DNA of 38,227 bases from Mycobacterium sp. (GCF_025933915.1 NZ_JAICZA010000032.1:1-38227), one strand, 5' to 3'. Positions 9,987 through 18,868 are shown, numbered from the stretch's first letter. The notes: generated by a model from the letters alone, not told the origin. Numbers and translations: made by a program.

Positions 9987-11033
9987 TCAGCCCGTCTTCT
10001 GAAAGACGAGCCAGCGCAGGTCGATCGGGCAGTCGTCGCGCTCGACGTCGAACACATCGATGCCATTGGCCCACCCCTCGAACCAGGCCGTGGGCGGCCA
10101 CGCGTCGGCGGGCAGCCGCGCCTTCTCGTATTCGTAGGCGGAGTCGTCGGCAAGGGACTCAAGGGGCAGGCCGGCCGCCGCATCGCTCACCTCCGCCCGG
10201 GTGAAGATCATGCTGTTGCACTGTTGGCTGAGTTGCACCGCGGCGTCGTCGGGCACGTAGCCCTCGCGGGCCAGGAAGGTATTGAAGACCAGGCGCCCAC
10301 CGGGGGCCAGACACTCCGCGGCGAGTTCGAACATGCCGCGTAACTCGTGGGGAGTCCGGAAGTCGGGCACCACCTCCGAGAGCACCATCAGGTGGTACTT
10401 CGCGTGAGCACCCTCCAGCGCCGTGAACACATCGCTGTGGATGACGTTCACGCGCAGCGATTCGCTGTCGGCTTCGGCGCGCATGGCTTCGGCGAACTTG
10501 GCGGTCATCTCCACCGCGTCGACCGGATGGCCGCGCCGGGCCAGGGCCAGGGCGTTGCGCCCCGTTCCCGCGCCGACGTCCAGGACCCGGTGGGTGGCGG
10601 GGTCGGCCGCTTCCGCGGCCAGATCCAGCACGCGCGCATCGGGTTCGGTGCCGAACAGCGGCGCCGGGCGCACGCCAATCCACTGCTCGTAGTCGGCCTC
10701 GATCGTCCGGGCGTCGGCCTGGATGCGGAAGTTCACGCCGCCCGACCCGAACGGTGCGTGATACGAGATGACCACGTCCGACCGGGGGGAGGCCTTGAAG
10801 GACTTCGCCAACTCGGCTTCCAGCGCGGCCCGCAGGTGTGCGGACTGTTCGGGGGTGTACCAGACGCCCAGCGTGGCGCAGACGTTGCCGCACAACTGCA
10901 CGTACTCGTCGATCAGATCCGGCACGGCCGGCACCCTGATGTGGCCCTCGGCCGACGATCGGCGATACATCCGCCTGATGAGCGCTTCGCGCAGCATCGA
11001 CGGATCGAATGATCCACTCGGCGGTTCGTGCAC
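9987..11033 (-). CDS. Class I SAM-dependent methyltransferase with N-terminal extension
   Basis: The protein has 348 residues. About 145 N-terminal residues form a helical region of unknown role. The methyltransferase core follows: HRVLDVGAGTGRNALALARRGHPVDAVEM is motif I with the acidic ribose ligand, YHLMVLSEVVPDF is the central strand and LAPGGRLVFNTFLARE the next. It resembles TehB/type 12 methyltransferases; the substrate is unknown. The start is GTG at 11033 with AAGG five bases upstream. It lies downstream of the GT1 glycosyltransferase on the same strand with a 47-base gap, so the two may act on the same molecule. It converges on the FAD/Rieske gene with 22 bases between them. Confidence 0.85.
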   Translation of the reverse strand: MHEPPSGSFDPSMLREALIRRMYRRSSAEGHIRVPAVPDLIDEYVQLCGNVCATLGVWYTPEQSAHLRAALEAELAKSFKASPRSDVVISYHAPFGSGGVNFRIQADARTIEADYEQWIGVRPAPLFGTEPDARVLDLAAEAADPATHRVLDVGAGTGRNALALARRGHPVDAVEMTAKFAEAMRAEADSESLRVNVIHSDVFTALEGAHAKYHLMVLSEVVPDFRTPHELRGMFELAAECLAPGGRLVFNTFLAREGYVPDDAAVQLSQQCNSMIFTRAEVSDAAAGLPLESLADDSAYEYEKARLPADAWPPTAWFEGWANGIDVFDVERDDCPIDLRWLVFQKTG

Positions 11034-11080
11034 CAGAACCTTTTACACGACCGACCGGCTTTGCACCACCGCCCAGCCGA

Positions 11081-12262
11081 TCAGTCCGGCCGCGCCGTGC
11101 GGGCGGCGTCCACGAGGAGGTCGGCGGCGCGGGCAACGCTCTGGGTGGATTTGATCATTTGGGCGGCGACCTCGCGGGCTCGGCGGAGGTAGCGCGGATC
11201 CAGCACTCGGCGCAGGTCCGCGACCAGTGAGTCCAGGGTAGAGGCCGAGAACGCCCGCCCCAGGCCGACTTCCAACGCGTCGACGGCCTCGGCCCACATC
11301 GGCTGATCGAGCCAGAGCCACAGAATGAGCATCGGCACCCCGGCCCGCATGCCCGCGGCGGTGGTGCCGGCCCCGCCGTGGTGCGCGATCACGCGGCAAG
11401 CCGGAAAGACGGCGGCGTGATTCACCGCCTGCACGATCTTCACGTGGGCAGTGGGTGGGATATGGGCGAAATCGTTTGGGCCGCTGCAAATCAACGCCCG
11501 CTCGCCCAACCGCGCGCACGCCGCGCTGATCACGGCGACCGTCTCGGCCGGGGACGTGACGGGCGTACTGCCGAACCCGAAGTAGATGGGCGGCGGCCCG
11601 CCGGCGATCCAGGACAACACCTCGTCGTCGGCATCGCTAGGCAATTCCAGCGTCAGGGAACCGACGAAGGGCCGTCGGCACTCCGGGCTGGCCCATTGCT
11701 TCGCCAGCTCGGGTACGCACAGCTCGTCGTAGGCCTGAATCTCGAGCGCCGGCCGCGCCGACGGTCCGGCTTCGGCGGGCAAACCGAGCGCGTGACGTTG
11801 CGCGCCTTCGGCCGCGCTCGTGACGTGTGACTGCAACCAGCCGAGTTCCAACCTGTCCGCGGGAAAGAAGTGCAGCACGGCCAGCGGAATGCCGAACCGC
11901 TCCGCGACGTTGGCGGCGAGCCGCTGCTCGTTCATCCCGGCCACCAGCAGATCAGCACCGGCTGCCAGCGAGGCCAGGGTTTCGCTCTTTTCCGTCCAGA
12001 TGTCGGTGGCACGCTCCACGAGGTGCGGCAGCGCGCTGATCGGATCCCGCGCGTGGCGCACGAAATCGGTGGCCCTGTCGAGCTGCTCGCGGCTGTCGGG
12101 CCCATAGGCGACCGCGGTAAGCCCGGCCGAGTCGGCCAGGGCCAGTTTGTCGGGTGGCAGCGCGATCACGACGTCGTGGCCCCGGCATCGCAGCTCCCGT
12201 GCGACGGCGGCGCAGGGTTCGACGTCGCCGCGGCTGCCGTAGGCGGTCAGCACAAATTTCAT
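11081..12262 (-). CDS. Glycosyltransferase family 1 (UGT/rhamnosyltransferase-like)
   Basis: This 393-residue GT-B enzyme starts with KFVLTAYGSRGDVEPCAAVARELRCRGHDVVIA, the standard N-terminus of bacterial sterol, macrolide and glycopeptidolipid glycosyltransferases. The donor site follows the family pattern: PIYFGFGSTPVTSP, then VNHAAVFPACRVIAHHGGAGTTAAGMRAGVPMLILWLWLDQPMWAEAV, where HHGGAGTT contacts the nucleotide diphosphate. It is close in type to M. tuberculosis Rv1524 and Rv1526c and to glycopeptidolipid Rtf enzymes. A GAGGT site lies six bases before the ATG. It is divergent from the PPE gene and followed by a methyltransferase. The acceptor is unknown; a surface lipid is a reasonable guess. 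Confidence 0.92.
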   Translation of the reverse strand: MKFVLTAYGSRGDVEPCAAVARELRCRGHDVVIALPPDKLALADSAGLTAVAYGPDSREQLDRATDFVRHARDPISALPHLVERATDIWTEKSETLASLAAGADLLVAGMNEQRLAANVAERFGIPLAVLHFFPADRLELGWLQSHVTSAAEGAQRHALGLPAEAGPSARPALEIQAYDELCVPELAKQWASPECRRPFVGSLTLELPSDADDEVLSWIAGGPPPIYFGFGSTPVTSPAETVAVISAACARLGERALICSGPNDFAHIPPTAHVKIVQAVNHAAVFPACRVIAHHGGAGTTAAGMRAGVPMLILWLWLDQPMWAEAVDALEVGLGRAFSASTLDSLVADLRRVLDPRYLRRAREVAAQMIKSTQSVARAADLLVDAARTARPD

Positions 12263-12389
12263 CGACGGACCTCACTCGCGGTGGTGCCACGAATCCAAGC
12301 AGAGCCGACGATGCCTCACCCGCTGGGCGCGAGCCCACCGTCCCACCACCAACGCGCCGAACCCTTGTGAGTTTCCTGTGTCATGCGCC

Positions 12390-12411
12390 GGTAACCTATC
12401 GTTAACCCATC
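12390..12411 (+). promoter_or_regulatory. Pho-box-like tandem 11-base repeat
   Basis: GGTAACCTATC (12390-12400) is followed directly by GTTAACCCATC (12401-12411). Two near-identical units with an 11-base period are the binding format of PhoB-type regulators, which in mycobacteria include RegX3. A weak -10 (TATTCG, 12428-12433) lies downstream, so the repeat covers the -35 position. A further CGTTAAC lies at 12431-12437. Assignment to RegX3 is inference. Confidence 0.4.
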
Positions 12412-12446
12412 GCAACAATTTCGCTGTATTCGTTAACGTGGGCCAC

Positions 12447-12515
12447 ACCTGCGAACGGGTGAGACCGATCCCTCAGCAGTCGGGACGGTCTCATTAGGCC
12501 GTCTTCGTTCGCGGT
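12447..12515 (+). promoter_or_regulatory. Structured 5' leader element upstream of the PPE gene
   Basis: An outer stem pairs ACC-GCGAACG (12447-12457) with CGTTCGC-GGT (12506-12515). Inside it a hairpin pairs GAGACCG and TCCC with GGGA and CGGTCTC (12461-12492), leaving one bulged A and a nine-base loop. A further dyad (ACGGCTG 12553-12559 with CAGCCGT 12584-12590) follows. I do not recognise a known riboswitch class. It may be a terminator, an attenuator or an RNA sensor in the leader of the PPE mRNA. Confidence 0.4.
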
Positions 12516-12631
12516 GCCGGCAACATCAGAGGGATTGCGATTTGTTTGCTGCACGGCTGGCTACCCCCATACGACGCGCACCGCAGCCGTCGATGCTCCC
12601 GCAGCCATGAAAGCGATCGGAGGAGAACGAC

Positions 12632-14008
12632 ATGGACTTCGCAGTACTACCGCCGGAGGTTAACTCCGCGCGGATGTACGCCGGTCCGGGGTCGGGACCG
12701 ATGCTGGCCGCTGCGATGGCCTGGGACGAATTGGCCGCCGCCCTGCAGTCGACGGCGAACTCGTACCAGGCGGAGATCACGGCCCTGACTTCCGGTCCGT
12801 GGGTTGGCCCGTCGGCCGCGGCCATGGCCGCGGCGATCGCCCCCTATCTGGAGTGGATGCGGACCACCGGCGCGCAGGCCGAAGAAACCGCGACCAAGGC
12901 CAGAGCCGCGGCCTTCGCCTACGAGACCGCGTTCGCCGAGACGGTGCCGCCGCCGGTGATCACGGCCAACCGCACCCTGCTGGCGGCCCTCGTCGCGACC
13001 AACGTCCTCGGGCAGAACACGCCGGCGATCGCCACGGCCGAGACCGACTATGCCGAGATGTGGGCACGTGACACCGCGGCGATGTTCGGCTATGCGGGTT
13101 CCACGGCCTCGGCAACCACGCTGACACCGTTCGCCGAGCCGGAACAGACCACCAGCTCCGACGCCGATCAGTCCCAAGCCGTGGCCCAAGCCACCGGCAC
13201 CGCCGCCGGGAGCACGCGCAACGCCGTTACGCAGCAATCCTTCTCGGCGGTACCCAACATGTTGACCAGGGCTGCAGTGAGTCCGAATGCAGCCGCCGAC
13301 CCGTCGGCGCTCAACGCGCTCGACCTTGAGGCCGACCTCATCACGATTTTCCTGGACGCACCGGGCAGCCTGGTCGGGATGGGCGTCGACGCACCCACGG
13401 CGACGATTGCCCTACCCTTCGACATCGCCGGTGCGCTGACCGGTTTTCACACCGATGACATCGTCAGTGGCTGGGCCGGGATGCAGTCCTGGCCGGGAAC
13501 GGGCGCGGTGCCGCCGTCGCCGTTCCCGGTCATCACGAATCCAGCGGGCGGATTCGGATCGTTGGCGTCGGCAGGCCTGGCCGAGGCGAACACCGTCGGG
13601 GGCTTGTCGGTACCGCCCGGGTGGACGGCCGCCGCCCCGGCGATACGACCCGCCGCCCTGGCATTGCCGGCCACCAGCGTCGGTGCCGTGGTGGAGGCCG
13701 CGGCCGCGGCCGCTCCCGGCGGCACCGGGAGTCTGTTCGGCGAGATGGCGGTGGCCAGCATGGCCGGACGCGCGATGGCCGGCACCGGCGCCTTGGGCAA
13801 GGAGCGCAGCGCGGCAGGCACGGCCAAGGTGGCGCGCGACCCGAAGAAACAGAAGACGGACGAGTCGTCAACCACCCCGCAGGTTCCACCGGGCGGACCG
13901 ATCACGAGCATCGCCGCCGAGCTGCGCGAGCTGGCATCGCTGCGCGACGCCGGAATTTTGACGCAGCAGGAATTCGAAGAGCAGAAAAAGCGCCTGCTCC
14001 CGGGCTGA
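12632..14008 (+). CDS. PPE family protein (SVP subclass) with C-terminal SHOCT motif
   Basis: This 458-residue protein has the PPE domain at its N-terminus, with Pro-Pro-Glu at 7-9, the WxG turn (SGPWVGPS, Trp57) and long helices to about 180. A low-complexity Ala/Gly region follows. The SVP signature GGLSVPPGW lies at 323-331. PPE proteins are exported by ESX-5-type systems, usually as a heterodimer with a PE partner; no PE gene is present here. The last 30 residues ([20 protein letters not shown], then EEQKKRLL) read as a SHOCT domain, preceded by a Lys-rich, Pro-rich linker. I do not know this addition from typical PPE proteins. AGGAG lies seven bases before the ATG. A 369-base upstream region carries the regulatory features listed separately. 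Confidence 0.95.
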   Translation: MDFAVLPPEVNSARMYAGPGSGPMLAAAMAWDELAAALQSTANSYQAEITALTSGPWVGPSAAAMAAAIAPYLEWMRTTGAQAEETATKARAAAFAYETAFAETVPPPVITANRTLLAALVATNVLGQNTPAIATAETDYAEMWARDTAAMFGYAGSTASATTLTPFAEPEQTTSSDADQSQAVAQATGTAAGSTRNAVTQQSFSAVPNMLTRAAVSPNAAADPSALNALDLEADLITIFLDAPGSLVGMGVDAPTATIALPFDIAGALTGFHTDDIVSGWAGMQSWPGTGAVPPSPFPVITNPAGGFGSLASAGLAEANTVGGLSVPPGWTAAAPAIRPAALALPATSVGAVVEAAAAAAPGGTGSLFGEMAVASMAGRAMAGTGALGKERSAAGTAKVARDPKKQKTDESSTTPQVPPGGPITSIAAELRELASLRDAGILTQQEFEEQKKRLLPG

Positions 14009-14107
14009 CCCGTCAGTCGATCGTCGTGACCGCGCCGCCCGGCTGATCAGTGGTGGCACCCTGCGGTTTCGGGCACAGTGGGCAGTGACGCTCGAGTGAA
14101 GGTGCCT

Positions 14108-14953
14108 ATGGATAAGTCGACGGACGGCAACGGTCCCGGTGCCGTGCAGATGCGGGTGCAGGCTTTGCGCCGTTATCCGGTGAAGTCGATGCTCGGCGAA
14201 ACGCTGGATGCCCTGTCGGTCGACGAGGGCGGCGCCCAGGGCGACCGGCGGCTGGCCCTCGTGGACGGCGAAACCGGACATGTGGCCAGCGCCAAGAATC
14301 CGCGGCTCTGGCGTGACCTGTTGACGTGCACCGCCCACGTGGATGCCGAGGGGGTGAGCATCAGATTGCCCGATGGGACGAACGTGGCCATCGATGACCC
14401 CGGTGTCGACGAGCTGATCTCCCGATTGACCGGACGACGCGTCCGGCTCGTGGCGCAGCGCCCCGACGGGGCCACGCTGGTACGCCCCGATCCGGAGAAA
14501 TTGCTCGAACTCGGTCTCGACGCCGAGGTCGACGGGCGTGTTCTGCGGATCGCTCAGGCCACCCCGGGCGACTCGTTCACCGACGAAGCTCCACTGCACG
14601 CGATCACGACGGCAACCCTCGAGCACATCGGTGTGGAGGCGCTGCGCTACCGGCCGAATCTGGTGATCGCGACGCCGCCGGACTATCCGCCGTACGCCGA
14701 AAACGACTGGGTGGGAGGCGATATCACCGTCGGTGAAGCGAGGCTACGCGTGCTGACGGCCACGTCGCGGTGCGTGGTTCCCACGCTGGAACACGGCCCG
14801 CTGCCGCGGGCCCCGCAAGCGCTTCGCATACCCGCGACTGAAAACCGTTTGAACACAGGCGGTCACGGGGCGCAGCCGTGCGCGGGGGCCTACCTCTCGG
14901 TGGTGACCAAGGGCGTTATCCGCGTGGGTGACCCCGTCACCATCGGGCCGTAG
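14108..14953 (+). CDS. MOSC domain-containing protein
   Basis: This 281-residue protein starts with VQALRRYPVKSMLGETLDALSVDEGGAQGDRRLALVD, the MOSC N-terminal beta-barrel pattern. It continues with the MOSC core: RYRPNLVI, ENDWVGGDITVGEARLRVLTATSRCVVPTL, where the conserved Cys binds sulfur or the molybdenum cofactor. Related proteins (MOCOS C-terminal domain, YcbX, mARC) handle molybdenum cofactor or reduce N-hydroxylated compounds; this one lacks a C-terminal ferredoxin domain. ATG 14108 is chosen because AAGG lies just upstream. An in-frame GTG at 14078 and an ATG after residue 16 are alternatives. It is 99 bases after the PPE gene and may be independent. Confidence 0.88.
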   Translation: MDKSTDGNGPGAVQMRVQALRRYPVKSMLGETLDALSVDEGGAQGDRRLALVDGETGHVASAKNPRLWRDLLTCTAHVDAEGVSIRLPDGTNVAIDDPGVDELISRLTGRRVRLVAQRPDGATLVRPDPEKLLELGLDAEVDGRVLRIAQATPGDSFTDEAPLHAITTATLEHIGVEALRYRPNLVIATPPDYPPYAENDWVGGDITVGEARLRVLTATSRCVVPTLEHGPLPRAPQALRIPATENRLNTGGHGAQPCAGAYLSVVTKGVIRVGDPVTIGP

Positions 14954-14969
14954 CGGAGGCAAGCGCAAT

Positions 14970-14991
14970 CGCCGTCGCCGACGGCGTTTCT
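14970..14991 (+). terminator. Terminator after the MOSC gene
   Basis: CGCCGTC (14970-14976) and GACGGCG (14980-14986) form a perfect seven-base stem with a three-base loop, followed by TTTCT. It sits 16 bases after the MOSC stop and faces the converging cutinase gene. Confidence 0.55.
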
Positions 14992-15059
14992 AGCCGGTGG
15001 GCCTCGGCGACTTCTTCTAGGCGCACGTGCAGGACGGCCGGCACCGGGCCCGTCGGGGC

Positions 15060-15722
15060 TCAGACGCGCGGCGCCGCTTGGTTGATCTTGTCGGCCGCGA
15101 ACGTCGCGGCCTGAGCGGTCATCCCGGCGTCGATGTAGGAAACGTGCGCCATGATGTTGCCGCCACCCGAGCAGATCGGGTCGTCGGGGGCGCACAGGCT
15201 GATGGCCTTGGCGCCATACGCCGGGTTGATCGTCGGCAGCGGTTGGCCGCCCCACAACATGGTGGAGAAGCCACTGGACGGCTCGCCGAAGAGGGCGACC
15301 GCGGCAACGTGATCGGCCGTCGGCGCCGGCATCGCGTTGGTGGCGAGGTCGATCACCGTCGAGCCCTGCGAATACCCGCCGAGCACGATCCGCGAGTTCG
15401 GGCAACTGGCCACGGTGTCCTGAATGTGAGCGCTCGCGTCGTTGGCGCCGGCGTTCGCGCTGTTGTGGTAGTCGTCGTTGGCGGGGTAGTTAACGGCATA
15501 GACGTCGACGGATCGTCCACCGAGCTGCGACGTGAGCGAGTCGACGAAAGCCTGTCCGATGTTGCCGAGGCCGGGCTCCTGATGGGTGCCCCGGGCGAAG
15601 ACGACCGAGACGTCCGAGCACGGATCAGCGGCGGCGGTAGGAGTACCGATGGGTGCGCTCAGCAGCGCCCACGCCGTCACAACCGAGAGACCAACGAAGC
15701 GAGCAAGTCTGCGTGCATTCAT
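15060..15722 (-). CDS. Secreted cutinase family protein (Culp-like)
   Basis: This 220-residue alpha/beta hydrolase carries a Sec signal (hydrophobic stretch about 10-32, cleavage after TAAA before DPCSD). The mature part has VVFARGTHQEPGLGN, the nucleophile elbow GGYSQG (Ser118), APDDPICSGG with Asp near 181, and the catalytic His193 in AHVSYID. Four cysteines suit two disulfides. Mycobacterial cutinase-like proteins are esterases, lipases or phospholipases that face the envelope or medium, not true plant cutinases. The frame could extend to 15779, but ATG 15722 begins the signal peptide. It lies 66 bases after the crotonase gene. A related paralogue lies at 32404-33114. Confidence 0.95.
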   Translation of the reverse strand: MNARRLARFVGLSVVTAWALLSAPIGTPTAAADPCSDVSVVFARGTHQEPGLGNIGQAFVDSLTSQLGGRSVDVYAVNYPANDDYHNSANAGANDASAHIQDTVASCPNSRIVLGGYSQGSTVIDLATNAMPAPTADHVAAVALFGEPSSGFSTMLWGGQPLPTINPAYGAKAISLCAPDDPICSGGGNIMAHVSYIDAGMTAQAATFAADKINQAAPRV

Positions 15723-15788
15723 CCCCGAATCCTGACATATGGCTCGCCACGCCGGTGCCGGTGGCTGGTTCTGCGGCATCCGTACGCC

Positions 15789-16562
15789 TCAGCGGCCACG
15801 CCACTGCGGCGTGCGCTTCTCACGCCACGCCCGAATACCCTCGGCCACGTCTTCGGTCGCGCCGGCCACCTTGCGCATCGTCTCACCGAAACGCACCGAC
15901 TCGATCCAGCCCATGTCCGCGGCCCGCCACGCCACCTCCTTGGTCGCCCGCTGGGCCAACGGAGCGGCCTCGGTGAGGGTGCGGGCCCAGGCCTGGGCTT
16001 CGGCCTGCAGCTGGTCGGGCTCGACGAGCTTCCAGACCAGGCCGACCTCTTTGGCCCGCTCGGCGCTCATCGGCTTCCCGGTCAACAGCAGTTCCATGGC
16101 GTTGGCCCAGCCCACCCGCTGCGGCAGACGGATCGCCCCGACGATGGTGGGCACTCCGATCGACACCTCGGGGAAACAGAACGTGGCCTCGGTGCTGGCG
16201 ATCACGAAGTCACAGAACAACACCCCGGTCACCCCGTAGCCGATACACGGACCGTGCACGGCGGCGATGGTCGGCTTGAACAGTTCCATCCCGCTCTCGA
16301 ACGAGTTGATCGTGGGTTTCTCCCAGAAGGTGCCGCCGAAGGTGCCGACCGAGCCCTCGCCGTCCTTGAGGTCGCCGCCGGCGCAGAACACGCTGCCGTT
16401 GGCCGTCAGGATCCCGACCCATGCATCCAGGTCGTCGCGGAAACGATCCCAGGCCCCGTTGAGGTCCTGACGAAGCGCGCCGTTGATGGCGTTGCGCGCC
16501 TCCGGGCGATTCAGGGTGATGGTGGCGACGTGATCTTGCAGCTCATAGGTGACCAGACTCAT
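15789..16562 (-). CDS. Enoyl-CoA hydratase/isomerase (crotonase) family protein
   Basis: This 257-residue crotonase-fold enzyme acts on CoA thioesters in fatty-acid, sterol or amino-acid breakdown. The oxyanion-hole stretches are NGSVFCAGGDLKD and AAVHGPCIGYGVTGVLFCDFVIAS. The active-site region FPEVSIGVPTIVGAIRLPQRVG keeps a Glu at the usual second catalytic position (PEV). The C-terminal helices (AAPLAQRATKEVAWRAADMG) are typical. Exact chemistry cannot be told. The ATG at 16562 has no strong ribosome site; a CAATAG box lies close by, so a near-leaderless start is possible. It lies 58 bases after the YihY gene on the same strand. Confidence 0.92.
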   Translation of the reverse strand: MSLVTYELQDHVATITLNRPEARNAINGALRQDLNGAWDRFRDDLDAWVGILTANGSVFCAGGDLKDGEGSVGTFGGTFWEKPTINSFESGMELFKPTIAAVHGPCIGYGVTGVLFCDFVIASTEATFCFPEVSIGVPTIVGAIRLPQRVGWANAMELLLTGKPMSAERAKEVGLVWKLVEPDQLQAEAQAWARTLTEAAPLAQRATKEVAWRAADMGWIESVRFGETMRKVAGATEDVAEGIRAWREKRTPQWRGR

Positions 16563-16620
16563 GACTGCACACTATTGCGCCGGATACGACGACTCGCCCT
16601 GAGCCGGACATAGGCCTTCC

Positions 16621-17643
16621 TCAGGGTGTATCAGAGCGGCGCGAGTCGTCGGAACCCCCAAGGCGTCCAATGGTTTTCGCGGGAACGCTCCTGACGTCAT
16701 CGAACCGCACGCTGACACGCTCGAAGACCTTGACGCGTTCGGCCTTGACCTTCTTGGTGTAGGTCCTGCGGTCGGCCGGCGTCAGATCCGCGTCGTCGCT
16801 GAACGCGCTGAGCAAAGCGCGCGGGTAGAGCTTTTCCACCAAGACGACGTTGATTTCGGCACACATCACCAGGGCCATCGACGCGAGGAACAGAAAGGCC
16901 AACGCCCCCAACACCAATGCGAACACGCTGTTGGTGGCGCTGGCCCGCTTCACGGTGTGCGCCACATAGCCGGCGCCGAACCACTGCAGCATTTGCCAAA
17001 TGAAGGCCGCGGCAACCGCGCCCGGCAGCACCTGCCGGTATGTCAGTGCTCGGGCGGTGGTCACGCGGAAAGCCACCAAGCAGATCAACGCGTTGATCGC
17101 GACTGCGGCAAGCGCGAGGCCGACCTTTTCGACAATGCCGACTGCGCCGGTGGCGTGACCCGCCGCGGCCAACACGGTCGCCGCGATGGCCGCCGAACCG
17201 AGCACCAACAGCAGCAGCAAGCTGCGCAGGCGGGATCGAATCGGGTTGGGCCGCTTGTGTTTCGGGACCGCCCACACCGAATCCATCGCGTTCTGCAGCG
17301 CCTGTCCCACACCCAGGCCGCCGTAGAGTGCCCCGAGCAGGCCGATGACCACGCCCACCGTTCCTCCGCTGAGTCCCTCAGGGTGATGCAGCTGGCCGCC
17401 GAGGACGGGGAACTGGCTCAGCGTGCTGTGTAGCACCTGCGCCTGCAGATCGGGTCGCCCGGCCAGCACCACTCCCAGGCCCGTGGTCAACAGCAGCAGC
17501 AGCGGAAACAGGGACACCAGCCCGTAGTAGGTGATCAGGGCAGCGAGGTAACCGCCCTGGTCGTCGTTGTATTTGTAGATGACGGCGATGATCACGCCGA
17601 CGGTTCGATTCCGTCGCTGCAGTTCGTCTAGCCAACCGACCAT
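16621..17643 (-). CDS. YihY/BrkB family inner-membrane protein
   Basis: This 340-residue protein has about six membrane segments: DQGGYLAALITYYGLVSLFPLLLLLTTGLGVVL, then GTVGVVIGLLGALYGGLGVGQALQNAMDSVWAVP, two further segments around 140-190, AAAFIWQMLQWFGAGYV, and VFALVLGALAFLFLASMALVMCAEINVVL. The QNAMDSVWAVPK and EINVVL patterns are hallmarks of the family. The charged C-terminus is cytoplasmic. The family was once named ribonuclease BN by mistake; its function is unknown, perhaps transport. An alternative start is unlikely, since a GGGGGA site lies ten bases before ATG 17643. Confidence 0.93.
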   Translation of the reverse strand: MVGWLDELQRRNRTVGVIIAVIYKYNDDQGGYLAALITYYGLVSLFPLLLLLTTGLGVVLAGRPDLQAQVLHSTLSQFPVLGGQLHHPEGLSGGTVGVVIGLLGALYGGLGVGQALQNAMDSVWAVPKHKRPNPIRSRLRSLLLLLVLGSAAIAATVLAAAGHATGAVGIVEKVGLALAAVAINALICLVAFRVTTARALTYRQVLPGAVAAAFIWQMLQWFGAGYVAHTVKRASATNSVFALVLGALAFLFLASMALVMCAEINVVLVEKLYPRALLSAFSDDADLTPADRRTYTKKVKAERVKVFERVSVRFDDVRSVPAKTIGRLGGSDDSRRSDTP

Positions 17644-17886
17644 CGTCGATCACGTCCCCCGCACAAGCCCGCATCCCCGTTCGATGCGCTCGCGAGGTCA
17701 TACCCGAATTCGGCTGCCGCCAATCGCGTTGGCCGGGGCGCCGCATGCCCGATCCGGACCTGCCCACCGCTGACGGTTCGAGCCGCCCGCCGGGGGTGAC
17801 AAGAGCCGAAAAAATGGGTGACTTGTATTGGCGGACGCACGGTGTATCGTGCGTGTTCCCCTGATCGTGAGCAGGAAGCACGCACC

Positions 17887-18864
17887 GTGGATATGGCAAG
17901 CGACCAATCGTCGACACCGCCGCTGAGCTGGGCCGAAGCCCAACCCCTGCTGAGGCCGGTACTGCGGCCGCAAAGCTACGTCGATCACCTGGTCAACAGC
18001 GGGGCGCAGCCCTGGGTGCGCCCGGTGTTTCCCCACATCAACGAGATGGTCGTCGTCGACCTGCCCACGGTGCGGGCCATGGTGACACCGGCGGAAACCG
18101 GCGCCTGGGGCATCACCGGTGACCAGGCGTTCGCGGTGGCTCGGGAGAATCTGTCCGCTCGTCAGCAGACCTTCACGCCGGGCGAGAAGTACCTGCTGAA
18201 GGACGCCGATGGCGACAGCTACATCGACTCGATGATCTTGGCCGCCGGGTGGTTGGGTTCGCTGGCGGTTGCAGGCGGCCCACGACCACTGGTGTTCTTC
18301 CCCGGGAACGGAACGTTGGTGCTGGGCACCGACGCGCCCGACGAAGTGCCCGAACTCTTCGAGGCCGCCGAGCAGGTGTACGTCGAGGCCGAACAGCCCA
18401 TCTCGCCACAGGGTTACACGATCGAAGGCGCCGTCATCGTGCCGTTCGATCACGCCGGACCACACCCCCTGCGCAGTTTCGGCCTGACGGCTCGAAGCCT
18501 TTTGGCCGCAAGGGAATACCACCATCAAACCCAATATCTGCGCGAGCACTACGAGCGCGAACTATTCCCGCAATACGTCGGTGAGGCGCAGATCATGGAC
18601 ACGCCGTGGGGCCGGCGCACCACAACGGTGTGGGGCGACGGCCCGTCCTGGGAGTTGCCGCACACCGATTACATAACGTTTTTGATCGGCGACTCGTCAA
18701 ATGTGTCTGACAGGTTCACCGTGCCGTTCGCGACGGTGGTGGACGTGGTGGGCATCCTTCCCGTCTCGGGAATCACTCCGAGTCGATACCGCGCCGACGA
18801 ATGGCCGGCACCGGACATGCTGGCGACGCTGAAAGCTCATGCCATAGACCTGCCCAGCCGATGA
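17887..18864 (+). CDS. Conserved hypothetical protein (325 aa)
   Basis: I do not recognise the family. The product is soluble, with no signal peptide or membrane span, and is rich in Pro and acidic residues. Regions that look structured include PLSWAEAQPLLRPVLRPQSYVDHL at the start, FPHINEMVVVDLPTVRAMVTPAETGAWGIT, LAVAGGPRPLVFFPGNGTLVLGTD and a hydrophobic C-terminal stretch around VPFATVVDVVGILPVSGITPSRYRADEWPAPDM. Codon use is normal for the window, so it is very likely real. The start is GTG at 17887: AGGAAG lies eight bases upstream, and a TGTATC box in the proximal region may be a -10. ATG 17893 is an alternative. It ends four bases before the small converging gene. Confidence 0.8.
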   Translation: MDMASDQSSTPPLSWAEAQPLLRPVLRPQSYVDHLVNSGAQPWVRPVFPHINEMVVVDLPTVRAMVTPAETGAWGITGDQAFAVARENLSARQQTFTPGEKYLLKDADGDSYIDSMILAAGWLGSLAVAGGPRPLVFFPGNGTLVLGTDAPDEVPELFEAAEQVYVEAEQPISPQGYTIEGAVIVPFDHAGPHPLRSFGLTARSLLAAREYHHQTQYLREHYERELFPQYVGEAQIMDTPWGRRTTTVWGDGPSWELPHTDYITFLIGDSSNVSDRFTVPFATVVDVVGILPVSGITPSRYRADEWPAPDMLATLKAHAIDLPSR

Positions 18865-18868
18865 CTCG

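Noticed and set aside
12421..12631. M-box or cobalamin riboswitch before the PPE gene
   Set aside because: The leader is structured, but the conserved sequence blocks of those classes as I remember them are not present, so no class name is given.
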